From positions 62,001 to 126,000 of the forward strand of contig LATX02000006.1 in assembly GCA_001466705.2 (NCBI GenBank): 64,000 bases of DNA, read 5' to 3'. The DNA comes from Moniliophthora roreri. Taxonomy: Eukaryota > Basidiomycota > Agaricomycetes > Agaricales > Marasmiaceae. The number at the start of each line of letters is the position of its first letter. The stretch's first letter is position 1. A program made the position numbers and the translations under genes. Below the pieces are notes generated by a model that saw nothing but the letters and a program-made list of their open reading frames with translations, ran no database searches and was not told the DNA's origin. This document shows positions 48,234-59,170 of this stretch, one piece after another.

Positions 48234-49826
48234 ATGCCCCTGCTCCATACCCTTGCCCAACCTATATTTCCGGATCCACTCGTTTCGAATAACTCTGCCT
48301 CTCTTTTCGATCCCGAAACTGGTCAGTGCATCAATATAAATGGTTGCAGGACAATAGCTAGCCTTTTGTGGAGCTGCCTCTCGGTCATTTTTATATGTAC
48401 CTGGACGGCCATTCATCCAAATATCCCTCGTGTGGAAACCAACTCGATCGACACAGCCTATCAGGGCCTCCGAATTATGATCGTTGCGTTGATAGCACCT
48501 GAAGTCATCATCATGTGGGCAATGAGGCAGTGGCTCTCCGCAAGAAATATTGTCAAGAAATTCAAGAGTCAGTAGTTACAATTTCTTGCGATATTTACAA
48601 TAACTTGACATCTACAGAATATGGGTGGGGTAAACCACATGCATTTTTGGTACTCATGGGAGGATTTGCCCTCTATGACGGGGACCAATTTTGTGGGTAT
48701 CTCTGGGAGAGCCGTGAAGAAGTCGATGAAAGATACTGGGATCTGGTCATGGCCCATCATGCAAGAGTGCAAGAAGTCTTTAGATGGCATGAAGGTGATA
48801 GCATGGACTTCGAGGTGCAGTAGCCTTGCTGTTGGCTCTTTCTATAACCAGTAATTCAAACCTCCAGAACCAGCAGAACCACGAAGGAAGAGTTTCAGAC
48901 ATCCCAACACTTCCCAGGTTTCAAGTTGATTTAGTCTCAGTGTGTGTTCCTTTTTAGCCGATTTCCTATTTACCTGATCGATACGATCGCAGCAGGAAAA
49001 GGAACTCAGAGAGAAAATGTGTCTCCTAGAGTTCTTTGTCGCAAACGGCTACATTACAATCACAGAAGATGAAATCAGGGACAATTTGAGCCAAGGGGAC
49101 TTTATATCCAAATCTGTTGCAGTCATACAGACCTCCTGGTTTCTTGCTCAAGTTGTTACTCGTGCAGTTGAAGGTCTCGCCATTACTGAGCTTGAGATCA
49201 TCACTGTCGGCTTTGCCCTACTCAATTTTGGGACGTATTTCCTTTGGTGGAGCAAGCCGCTTCGCGTTCGACATCCCATACGGGTAAACTTGCAGCAGCG
49301 ACGGTGTCAAATCGAGCGTCCCCCAGGGCATACATTTCTTTCGGTCCTGTGGATGATCTGCAAACTCATATCTTTACCGGTGGTCTTGATCCTCAGATTT
49401 GGTTATACAATCCTCAGAGCCATTACATATGATTTCTATCTGAGCTTGCAAGGAGTGGGGCGGTTTAGTTCCAGGCTCAAAAAGGAGCAAGGTCGAGTGT
49501 GGTTGACTGCCTTTCTAATCACAGGTGCATTCGGCGCTCTTCACTGCGTCGCATGGAATTTTCAATTCCCGACGCCTATCGAACAGTTTTATTGGCGGTT
49601 ATCTGCTGTCATAGCTACAATCGCACCTTTTTTCTTTGTGACATTGGGGTTACTGCTATATATTGCTGGAGATTTTGTGGGTGTGTTGGGCCACATTCTG
49701 ACCGTCCTCGCATATATAGCGGCGCGGATCGCCCTCATCATACTAGCCGTCGGGGCTTTGCGAGATCTCCCGCCAAATGCTAACCAGGTCGTGCCATGGA
49801 CAAGATTCATTCCTCACATCGGATGA
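48234..49826 (+). CDS. Membrane family copy G, twin of copy F
   Basis: Start ATG 48234 (MPLLHTLAQPIFPD), stop TGA 49824-49826. The exons and introns match F one to one. Exon 1 ends KKFK, then intron 48568-48618 leads into YGWGKPHAFLVLMGGFALYDGDQ. The last exon contains CLLEFFVANGYITITEDEIRDNLSQGD, ITELEIITVGFALLNFGTYF, FLITGAFGALHCVAWNFQF and NANQVVPWTRFIPHIG. It differs from F in scattered substitutions, mostly in the central loop and in the last two membrane segments. An in-frame ATG upstream (48135) would extend the product, but F has no equivalent, so 48234 is preferred. Confidence 0.85.
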
Positions 49827-50089
49827 TTCAAGTATGTTTTTCTCACTCAACCCTTTCTAAGTTGGCTAATCGAACTTGTGATTCAGAAGCTCATATGAAC
49901 ATTTCTCGCTCAATTTCCGCATCATCCCTTCCTTTCACTTCATTACCCAGATATATAACCGTATTAACTTATCCGTAAACCATGGTCATACTATGTGTAG
50001 TTAGCCCCGAGGCACGTCATCAGCAGGCTTGAAGTGCCAATCGAAGGCTGCGGTCATCATAAGTAAACGACAACAGAGAACGAAAGGCA
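49827..50089. other. 3' flank of copy G
   Basis: It is the duplicate of 42588-42870, shorter by about 120 bp. No gene seen. Confidence 0.5.
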
Positions 50090-50575
50090 CTTACGAATGA
50101 TCACACGACATTATCCTGGCCTCGGTAGACTGTTCTCCTCTGCCCTGCCAGCATTCGCTTCTTATACCCCAGCCTTCAAGCCTCGCCGTAGTCTCGGTCT
50201 GGCTGGGGTGCGTTGATTCCATAAAGCTGATCAGCCCCGCAGGGAGTCCAAAGATGATACGATCCAGCAGCTGGGTATCGTAAGCCTCAGTCACCACGAC
50301 AGAGAAGGAAGATAATGAAACGAATATCACCTACAGCTCAACGTAGGCCCTTACTCTCCGTATCATGAGCATTCACTCCAGTATCCTCAGTTGAAATGCT
50401 ATCGTCGGCGCCGTGCAAAAGATCACTATTCAATATGTTGCACCGTTGAACGAGTTGGGATAGCCTCCAGCATACGGACAGCCTTCCAACAGTGCTCGGG
50501 CTCACTAGAGTGTAAGGTAAATCTACCGTCGTAGCAGATGTCGAGGTGTGAGGAGAGTGTTTATTGAGTTTACTC
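50090..50575 (-). pseudogene. Decayed minus-strand gene (R4), copy in the G unit
   Basis: The frame 50330-50091 reads VTEAYDTQLLDRIIFGLPAG without the stop present in the F-unit copy. The upstream exon (homologue of MAGLPVFALLAP) is missing beyond 50575, replaced by unrelated sequence. The product is unrecognised. Confidence 0.4.
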
Positions 50576-50699
50576 GAGAAGGCTCCCTAGACATCACACC
50601 TAACGAATATGATCTGCCTTCTCTACGTCGCTGCAAGCAATTTTCGAGACCGGTTTCCAGTGATCGGTTTTGAAGACGCAAGCCAGGGGCTGACGGGAC

Positions 50700-51540
50700 G
50701 TCAAGCTATATTGTACACTGAGGAATTCACCACAAGTTCAATTCTTCCACTCGCCTTCCAAGAGCTTGATCATTCTTCACAAGCGACCCCTCGTCCAGTG
50801 CTTTGTCGTTCCGCCAATCGATTAGAACGACTCGACAGCCATCAAAATGTCTATCCTCATGGATATCGAGATGGTGTATATGTTTGCGATGTGCAGCATC
50901 AATTATCGCAACTCCCTCTTTGAACTGAGAATCGGGTCAGCGGAATGATACGTGATACGATTAGGGTTCCCTCATACCAAGTTGAGGTAGATATGGACAA
51001 AATTCGAGAGCCGAACACCGCTATCCTCTAAGGTATGATAAAGTTTGTCAAGCCGGAGCGGAACAACTTCCAACACGCTCAAGAGCGCGGTTTCACCCCA
51101 GGGCATGACCACCTGCAAAGTATCTCAGTATTCGCGTACAGAGAGAATCCGATATTGCGACGTACCTTATGAGATTCAAAAAACCGTGGTAAGGTAAAAC
51201 CTTGCAATTCCGATAGGCCGGTGCATGCCAAGCACTGGCATCGAACAATATCTTCGGGTGACCGATATACTCCTAAGCGTAGAGCTTCTTCTGAAGGAGG
51301 TGGTAGCTGTGAAGGTATGACGAATTTGGACAATAACTCGGTTTTTCTCAATCGAGTTGCGGGGTCTTGCATGCCAAATTTGAGAAGAATAGTCACTGAT
51401 TCGAATCCCAGCTGAGAGATGGTAGTGTACTGGAAGATTGTATGGAAGTTCCGGTAGCGAACGGCGGCCCTAAGTCATACCAAGTTGCTCAGGTTTTGGC
51501 AAGGGTAGAAGGAAAGTTGAACCCTGTTGAAGATCGAAGG
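50700..51540 (-). repeat. Duplicated decayed module (R5), G-side copy
   Basis: Partner of 45061-45965. The minus-strand frame 51396-51079 is the longest open piece and reads GMQDPATRLRKTELLSKF. No recognisable domain. Confidence 0.4.
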
Positions 51541-51767
51541 CGAGAGGATCCAACTTATTGTTCTATCCTCGGAGAACTAGAAAGCGACTAACTTAACGGT
51601 TCGGCTTCAACCCTCGCATTTCACGTTCCTTTACAGCACCGTCTTCATTCAGTCCTGCACAGTGAGAATCATGCTCTGCATGCCAATAGGCTCAGCCTCG
51701 AGCTTTCCCTTCTACCCTTTCAATCTCTCCACTTTTTTCAACCCAACTTCCCGCACCAGTGCCTCTT
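51541..51767. other. Intergenic, nothing recognised
   Basis: Short pyrimidine-rich segment between the R5 and R2 relics. Confidence 0.4.
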
Positions 51768-52620
51768 TCACCTCATGAGGCGAGCTCTTGTTATGTCGAA
51801 GCTCGGCATCCAACTCTGGTCTTGGATAACAGATAGTGTGCCATAGCGACGGCGAGTGATAACGAGGGTAGACTTTTCATAGAGTAAGGAGTCTGTTTGA
51901 CTTTGTATCGTTCTACGAGGTATAGGCTGAGAACAAGTGTCGGAACGCGCAAGAAGCGTATGCTTACCTTCGTCTGGTGCTGCGGCAACGCCAATCAACC
52001 AAAATATCGCATCCTCGACGAAAGGAAGATGAACGTCCATGGAGAGTGTGTTGGCGGAAGGTCTAATGTCCAACCTGGGGAAGATGTTAGATAGGTGACC
52101 TTGGGCGATGAGCGTTTGTGTTGCAATGTAAACCAGTCTTCCTGTCGCTCCAGGTTAGAAAGTCAAATCTTATGAGAGGAGCCATGCTTACCGGTTCTAC
52201 GTGGTATCCATTCACGCCATACAGTCTTAAACGAACAAATAACACCCATACTCTCGATAAACCGGATACTGAGCCCATCGTACCAAGGAGGACCATGAAG
52301 CCCTGAAGAACCATCTAGACCCCATCTCTCGAGTCCAGAACGATCTTAAAGGCACCTTAACCAATTCATTCTTCATTTCCCCGCATACTTGAACCAGCGA
52401 ACATGATAGCTTGGCTTCCAGTGGGTGGCTTCGAAGGGACTTGAGAAGCGCTGACAGGCAGGAGCCAGGGCCAAACTGCGTGTAGATTAGCCTCCGAGTG
52501 CGATGAGACTGTATGGTCGGCGGGGCGCTGTGTACTGGTCCAGCGAAGGTGCTGACGTAAGCACGTCAGGCAGACCGACGGTGGAAGCGGAGAGAGCTGG
52601 AGCGAGTGTGGCTGGTGGAT
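51768..52620 (-). pseudogene. Decayed minus-strand gene repeat (R2), best preserved copy
   Basis: A minus-strand exon of about 60 codons reads LVYIATQTLIAQGHLSN, FPRLDIRPSANTLSMDV and VEDAIFWLIGVAAAP before a GTAAGC donor (about 51968). Upstream are a GT-AG intron (about 52143-52192) and a hydrophobic stretch with LLGTMGSVSGLSRVWVL. It matches 24290-25620. It was probably a membrane protein gene once. Whether this exon is still expressed is unknown. Confidence 0.45.
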
Positions 52621-52868
52621 TGATTCCAAGACATGTCGACGGGGTTCGAATTCGGTGACGTCAGCGGTTTCGTGACACGGCGCAGGCACGCATTCAGGGA
52701 ATTATAACGCAGGGATGTTGGGACTCGAAGGCAATGTGATACTAGAGCTGAGCTTTCAGGGTCTAGGGTGATAATTCTTCGGGCAGCAAGGCGTAGGCAT
52801 TCGACTTGGAACGGGGGTTGAACCATGTGCCTCATATCCCGTAACTTTCCCGGGCCTGAGCGCAAGGC

Positions 52869-52897
52869 CTTTTCCTTTCCTTTCCTTTCCTTTCCTT
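52869..52897. repeat. TTTCC pentanucleotide microsatellite
   Basis: About five to six TTTCC units in a row, in non-coding sequence. Confidence 0.85.
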
Positions 52898-53579
52898 CCC
52901 AACCAGAGCCGTTATCCCTCGCTCCAACTTTGCCCAGCCTCCACAAACTCTCCTTGTACTGTTTCCCTACACATACGAACCATCTCATGGAAATACTGTG
53001 GAGAAACTTCAATATTAGAGCGAGGACATGAAGAACAAGAAGAGCGTGTACCTGTTAGGCATGTCAGGAAGATGACAGGTGTAACGTATGCCCTCCCAAT
53101 GTAGCTGAGAGCACAGATATTCTGGATGTGTATTAATTGGTAGTTTGAGAAGGACAATGAAAAGAGGGAAAGAGTACAAGGCACGAAGAAATACCTGAAA
53201 GTCCTAGTTTACATTTGATAACGCAGATTATTCGGCAGAGATGCTGTCGTTTTGTTTGCTCGAGGCCTTGAGAGTGGTGTAAAAAATACAGAAGCACTTG
53301 GGCATTGATGGTGGTTGACGCAAGTTTCTGAAAAAGCCCAGAGGCGAGTCGGGTTTTGCTTTTTCGGCGAGGATGAATGTGACTGGAAACAGGTGAGCGA
53401 AACATTCAGAAATCTAGAGATGCCGATGACGCTTACCTTGAGGAAAACAGAGTTGTTATGGTTGCAGGCGAGGAACGATCGTGGTGGTGGTTGCTGACAA
53501 CGTTATCGACGCGCCGGAAACCTGACCGGCATTTTTACGGCAAATACAATCACGACGTTTTCATTACTTACACGAATGC

Positions 53580-55080
53580 TCATTGCAGATTTGCTGGTCT
53601 TATTATCCAGCCGCCAGTTCTTATGCGCCGATATTAATTGAAAAGAATCATTCTGTCACTTCTCAACGACTTCTATTGCTGTACAACACCCTCGCTCATA
53701 CCCTCGCCTCCGCTCAGCATCAATATCTCAACATAGATGAACACTCCTGCCGCTCGGCCATATTTCAGTACTTCCATGAGTCCCCATTCAATCAAACATT
53801 CCATTGCTTAATGACGTCGCACTTATGGTCCTCATACTGCAAGTCACTGTCAGACACTTTAAGGGTGAGCCAATCGCCGCCTTAGTACTGACTTCTTTTA
53901 TGACAGACTACGGCCAAGGGCAGTTAACCGTATGGATTGTTCGTTCCCATGAGCAGCTTTGCTCTCCACAATTCCATGAAATATGTGGGTAGGTCGTTCC
54001 CTTAGTTACTGATGCTTTGTTTTCTGACTCCGCGTTCTGAACACAAATCTACCTTCGAACGGCGCCTTGTCGGTGAGTATTCACATTCTTGTACATGGAA
54101 TAATTCTATCAAGTTAACATCTCATTGATCCCTATCCCAGACGACAGTTACGTCAAAAATTCTATTCCTGATACTGCCTCTCCTAGAACAACGGGTAATC
54201 TGCAAGAAACGAAGATGAGAGAAGGATCGCAGATTACATCGAGATCTCCGAGTCAATAACATCCATCTCACAAGTTACAGTATCCGTCCGTGTCTTTCTA
54301 GTTCACATTTATATCTGACAATTGTTATTCTCAATATTGTTACTGGTTTGTGCAGCGGGACAGACTTGTGTTGGCTACTTCGCCTATCAGCAAACACTGG
54401 CCCACTTTTTTTCTCAATTGACGCAATTCGCTTGTTCTAAGTTTGGTATGCTGTATCTCCACTTTTTGCTGTAGACTGAATGCCTCGATGTGGCCGTGTG
54501 TAGATTTTTGTACACACGGGTCTGGTCCTGGAAAGGAACTTGTAGTCTCAAAAAGCAGTGCAAATATCACAAGGTATACACAGCCCACAGGGAGTCATGT
54601 CAGATTATGTATTCAACATCTGCATCGACAGTAATCCCATTCAATGATGGCTGTTTTGTAATTCTAAAGTTGACCTTGAGCGCTAGACCCTTCACACAAC
54701 GCATGTAGCTCGTTTATTCATTCCCGTCATTGAACAGGTGTATCAAGCATGGTGAGTCTTACTGAATATATTTCTTGACGCTTCTCCACCTTCTATATAC
54801 TTCACACTGAACTTGATACTTACATGGGTTGCCTTTGGGGACCCGAGTCATAAACAAGACTGATCAATCAAATTGCCACATGTAAAAAGCTGTGGAGCAA
54901 GAAGAACTAATCAATGCGTGTAGGGTGCGCTCACTGTCTTCAGGGATCCGAGTCATCAAGCACAGTGGCTGCTGCAAGCAAGCTGTCAATCAGGGTCAGT
55001 GCGCGTGTAATTCTTAGTTGCCCCATATAGAAAGCATGTCTCTCCGCACTATAATCCAATTCCCGCATCCTCTAGCAGCC
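53580..55080 (+). pseudogene. Decayed second-type membrane family member, upstream of copy H
   Basis: Exon-like text around 53945-53995 reads LFVPMSSFALHNSMKYVG and ends in a GTAGGT donor. An earlier exon boundary TTTAAG|GGTGAGCC is at about 53863, with acceptor TGACAG at about 53907 followed by a DYGQG-like start, matching EYGWGKSH of copies A-H. It collapses afterwards into stops. The same layout is found upstream of A and B. Confidence 0.55.
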
Positions 55081-55090
55081 CCAGCGCGCC

Positions 55091-56776
55091 ATGATCCTCC
55101 TCTACGCCCTCTCACGTTCCTTGCCTCCCAGTACACTTGCCACTTCAACCAACACCTCTTCACTATTTGACCCAGTTACCGGTGAATGTATCGACATCAA
55201 TGGGTGCAGAACAACAACAGGCATTCTATGGAGCTGCCTCTCGGTCATTCTGATTTGTACTTGGGTTGCTATTCATCCAAATATCCCAAGGGTTGGAACA
55301 CACTCAGCAGTAGTGGTATACAAGAACATTGAACACATGGTCATTGCAATCCTTGCACCAGAGATAATCATCCTATGGGCAATGCGGCAATGGTATTCTG
55401 CAAGGGCAATTGCTGAGAAGTATAAAGGTGAGTTTTATTCAGTGGCATTTTGTCTGAAATTGAATGTATTTACTGCAGGTTATGGCTGGGGCATGTCACA
55501 TGCATTCTTCATCATTATGGGAGGTTTTGCACTCTATGAAGGAGACACATTCCATGGGTATCTCTGGAATGATCAGGATGAAATCTATGCTGAAGATAAC
55601 AAGAAGCCATATTCTGGGTATGATGAAAAACTCAAGGAATACATAGAACAGATCAAAATGCACATCCAAAGGGCTCAAGGTCATCCCCCCCAGGGAAACA
55701 CTCCAATATCCAACTTAGTGGTGAGTCACCCTCTCAATGTATTACCTTCCACTTCTCACCCAGTTCTTATACAGAACACCAATCAGTCACAGGAAAGCAT
55801 CAATTTACTGGTATACCCCAACATTTGTCTGTATTGGAACACTCTGCTCACATCAACTTTCTCACAGGAAAAGAGTACTCCAGAACCTTCATGCCTTCTG
55901 GAATACTTCCTCCAAAAAGGCTACATCACTCTCACTGAAGATGAAATCAAGGACAAGAGTCATGCTGACTTCATCACCAAATCCATTGCTCTCATACAAA
56001 CAACATGGTTTATCCTTCAAGTAGCTGCCCGTGCTACAGAAGGTCTCACTGTTACTGAGCTTGAGGTTGTGACTGTAGGATTTGCACTCCTCAATTTTGG
56101 CACATACTTCTTGTGGTGGAATAAACCACTACGGGTCCAGTATCCTGTTCGGGTCACTTGGCAGCAGCAAGAACTGCATATGACTTCTTGGTCAAGTCAA
56201 TCCAAGAGGAGCTGGATGGGGGCAATCCCAGAGGGAATAGCAGCAATCTGGCGCTACATTATTGAGGGTGATGCAAAGCCCGAGAATGTGCCATTCGCTA
56301 TTCAGCTTATTTTTCTTCCGTTGTGGATGACATGGAGCATTATTTCAGCATGTCTTGACCTCTTCCTTGATGATCAAAGTTTCACACATGAATTCTCTAC
56401 AAGGCTGGAGGAGGATCCACTTCAACTTTACCTCACTGTGTATACCATTGCAGCTGCATTTGGTGCCATCCACTGCATTCCATGGATGTTTCAGTTTCCA
56501 ACACAAATTGAGCAGCTGCTTTGGCGGATATGTGCTGTTGCAGTTGCAGCTGCACCTGTAGCAATGGGTTGCTTTCATTGGTGGATGAAGAAACTAGTAG
56601 ACTCCAATCCAGAATGGTTGAATTTATCAATTGGCATTACTGCCTATCTCCTCGGCATATCCTACATCTTCTTCCGACTCACCCTCATCATCCTTGCCCT
56701 CATGGCCTTGCGAGATCTCTCACCAAGCACATATCAAACCATCCAGTGGACAACTCTTGTTCCTCACATTGGCTAA
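55091..56776 (+). CDS. Membrane family copy H, best preserved, introns all readable
   Basis: Start ATG 55091 (MILLYALSRSLPPS), stop TAA 56774-56776. Introns are 55428-55478 (51 nt), 55721-55774 (54 nt) and 55811-55867 (57 nt). All have GT-AG ends and all are multiples of three without stops, so unspliced RNA would also read through (561 codons against about 507 spliced). The protein has TGECIDINGCR, two N-terminal membrane segments, YGWGMSHAFFIIMGGFALYEGD, a Lys/Asp-rich loop, then CLLEYFLQKGYITLTEDEI. Further membrane segments include FILQVAARATEGLTVTELE, IAAAFGAIHCIPWMFQFP and ICAVAVAAAPVAMG. The end is STYQTIQWTTLVPHIG. Eight to nine passes are expected. The function is unknown. Confidence 0.88.
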   Translation: MILLYALSRSLPPSTLATSTNTSSLFDPVTGECIDINGCRTTTGILWSCLSVILICTWVAIHPNIPRVGTHSAVVVYKNIEHMVIAILAPEIIILWAMRQWYSARAIAEKYKGEFYSVAFCLKLNVFTAGYGWGMSHAFFIIMGGFALYEGDTFHGYLWNDQDEIYAEDNKKPYSGYDEKLKEYIEQIKMHIQRAQGHPPQGNTPISNLVVSHPLNVLPSTSHPVLIQNTNQSQESINLLVYPNICLYWNTLLTSTFSQEKSTPEPSCLLEYFLQKGYITLTEDEIKDKSHADFITKSIALIQTTWFILQVAARATEGLTVTELEVVTVGFALLNFGTYFLWWNKPLRVQYPVRVTWQQQELHMTSWSSQSKRSWMGAIPEGIAAIWRYIIEGDAKPENVPFAIQLIFLPLWMTWSIISACLDLFLDDQSFTHEFSTRLEEDPLQLYLTVYTIAAAFGAIHCIPWMFQFPTQIEQLLWRICAVAVAAAPVAMGCFHWWMKKLVDSNPEWLNLSIGITAYLLGISYIFFRLTLIILALMALRDLSPSTYQTIQWTTLVPHIG

Positions 56777-57455
56777 TCATTGCAGGTATGTCACTATTCT
56801 AGTTCATCACTCATTCTGTGTATTTATATGCTCCTTTTCTAGTTGTGCACATTGACAACATTGTCATGTCACCCTATTACCCTCCATACTATGAATCTAT
56901 GCATCCATTCATGATATTCTATTCTACATTTCCTTTCTCAAACATAACATCTTATCTCCTTTTGCTTGTACTTACTACTGCTCACACAACTGCTTTTACT
57001 TCCTGCCCAGGATATGATTTTTAACTTGTTACCGTTTACCTATTTACCTTACCATACGCTAGTCTCTCGTAGACAGATGCTACAACTGACGATCACTCTA
57101 TGGCGTGTGGGCGTCGCGATGTAGGCTGGGATGAAGCGAGAAAGACGGTACGTGATGGATCAGAGCTTATTATTATGAGTTGGCCCGCGACTTGCATTAC
57201 CAAAGTGCGAGAGTAAAGGGCAAGGTGTATTTATTACGAATGAACCCATATATTTGGAGACCTTGCCGAGTGCTCTACTCGTTGCTACACCACTGCAATT
57301 TACGTGCACACCAATTGCAGTGAACTTGATAAACCACCCAAGACCACAAACCCAACATGATTCCTTGAAAACAGATTTACATATGACTCAGTATTGCTAG
57401 CTACGGGATGAATAAGAAGCGAGTCCATAGATAATAACAAAAAGTCCCTCCTTCC
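56777..57455. other. Intergenic after copy H
   Basis: The first 240 bp repeat the 3' flanks of copies A and B. The unit boundary lies near 57040. After that the sequence is unrelated and no gene is seen. Confidence 0.5.
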
Positions 57456-59170
57456 TCAACCTCTAACGACGTCCCCATACGCAGGAGGCAACCTCCCTGA
57501 TGGATTCCTCGATAATGTCGACACAGGCACCGGCCCGGCGTCGACATGCCTCTCAATCATGCTTGGCCCATCAGATGTTGAAGGCTGATAGGAAAGAGTG
57601 CTTGGAGGTGCTTTCCGTGTCGAGAGGCTTCTCGTTACTGAAGCAGCAGCAGCAGCAGCTCCTGCTTCAGGATTATGGACCACTAATTGGGCAGAACCAC
57701 TCCTCGACGATGCGCCGCCATTCGACTCTGAAACAGGAGGGGAAGTAGTCACTGATCGTGAGTACGAATCGTAGTAGCTTCCTGGTCCAGCCGAGTTTGA
57801 GGCATTTGAGTAGTTGTATGGTGTCGGCGCTGGTGGCAGAGGACCTGTATATAATTCATCAGCTCAATCAGAACATATGAACGAAATAGGTAAACGCACT
57901 ATTCCTAGTCGGCGGGTCAGGATCAATTACTACAGACTTGTACTTGGATCTTCGCCTTCGCAGACAGAAGAATACGCCCAAAATTGCAGCTGCCACTCCA
58001 GCAATAACACCTATCACGATACCTGCGATAGCACCTCCACCAATCCCTTTGCTTTCGGACTCTAGATTGGACGAATCCAAGGTACCACTTGAAACGGGAC
58101 TCGTCGCGCTAGTAGAGCTGGATATTGACGAAGAACCGGGTATCGACGACGAGCCAGAGGGCTTGGGACATTTCGAGAAAGCGCCGTCGCCTAACGCACT
58201 GTAGGCTTTTGTGATCGTAGAAGAGGCCCATACACTAACCCACAGGCATATTTACTTAGCAACCTCAAAAACTCGGATCTTGAATGCGATGAACCACTCA
58301 CTAAAACCAGGCGCCATCTCCCCAAAAGATATTATATATCTCATCAAAGATCTTGATGTTATTTCTACACACAGCATTCTGGATTTGGTTCGGCAGGCTA
58401 GTGTTTCAAGGGATCAGCGAGTGAGACAAGTTTCATCCAAAGTGGGCAGAATTCGTACGTTCTGTTAGTTTGTGGCGAACAAAACCCTTTGCGGTTGCCT
58501 TTTAGATACATCTGGTACGCGCCAACACCTGCCGAGGGTAAACGTGGTTGATAGTGATCAGCGCCCATCAGGCCATTCGAACAAGTAACGACGGACCGGC
58601 ATCGACACCGCTCCCGCTTGGGCCTGCACCGACTTGGCATCTGCAAGGTTTCAGTGAGTTGAGCTGGAGAAGGGGATGTAGGATGATGATGGAGCAGGCG
58701 TACGTTAAGCATAACATGCTCAGCGAAAAAGCAATGTTGTTACAGCAGCAATCGGCTAGTTTTGTTCAATATACGGATTCGGTAAGAGGGTAAAAGGATG
58801 CTCTGACCTACTTGCTCATCGCAATAGTCGGGTGGAGTATTCGTAGTCAGCGTTCCAACACGGTCTGCGGGGATTGTTGAGTGACAGCCCAGTGACCCAG
58901 GCTTGAATAGGGTAAACGTACAATTCGAGTTGCACAATTTGCGTAAACGTTCGTAGGTATTGCCTGAGGTGACGATGGTTTGTTAACGTTCAAAGTTGGT
59001 AGGACTAAGCATAAATGCACACACGTACATGGTGTCTCCCCAACCGCATTTATATACCAATCCGATCCACTGTCAGCACATCTCGTCGTTCCATTTCCTT
59101 GCGCATGAGTGGGTATTAGAAGATAGGAGAAGAAGAGCAACAGAAACGGGGATAAATTAGCAACCCACAT
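57456..59170 (-). CDS. Signal-peptide, Cys-rich, single-TM cell-surface protein
   Basis: Start ATG 59170 (MWVANLSPFLLLFFSYLL, signal peptide), stop at 57456. At least seven exons are joined by short introns. The luminal part reads CADSGSDWYINAVGETPC, NTYERLRKLCNSN, GTLTTNTPPDYCDEQV, ADCCCNNIAFSLSMLC and AYQMYLKGN, then IFDEIYNIFWGDGAWFYVW. A Ser/Thr-rich stalk follows, then one membrane helix (GIGGGAIAGIVIGVIAGVAA) with a stop-transfer LRRRRSKYK. The cytosolic tail is Ser/Ala-rich, with an Ala run encoded by GCA/GCT repeats (about 57643-57660), and ends GRLPPAYGDVVRG. I recall the Cys pattern and architecture from agaricomycete surface proteins of unknown role. A sensor-like or wall-linked function is inference. 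Confidence 0.85.

Noticed and set aside
40995..49826. F and G as a single locus mis-assembled twice
   Set aside because: They differ by scattered substitutions, different insertions and different downstream segments, so they are two real loci.
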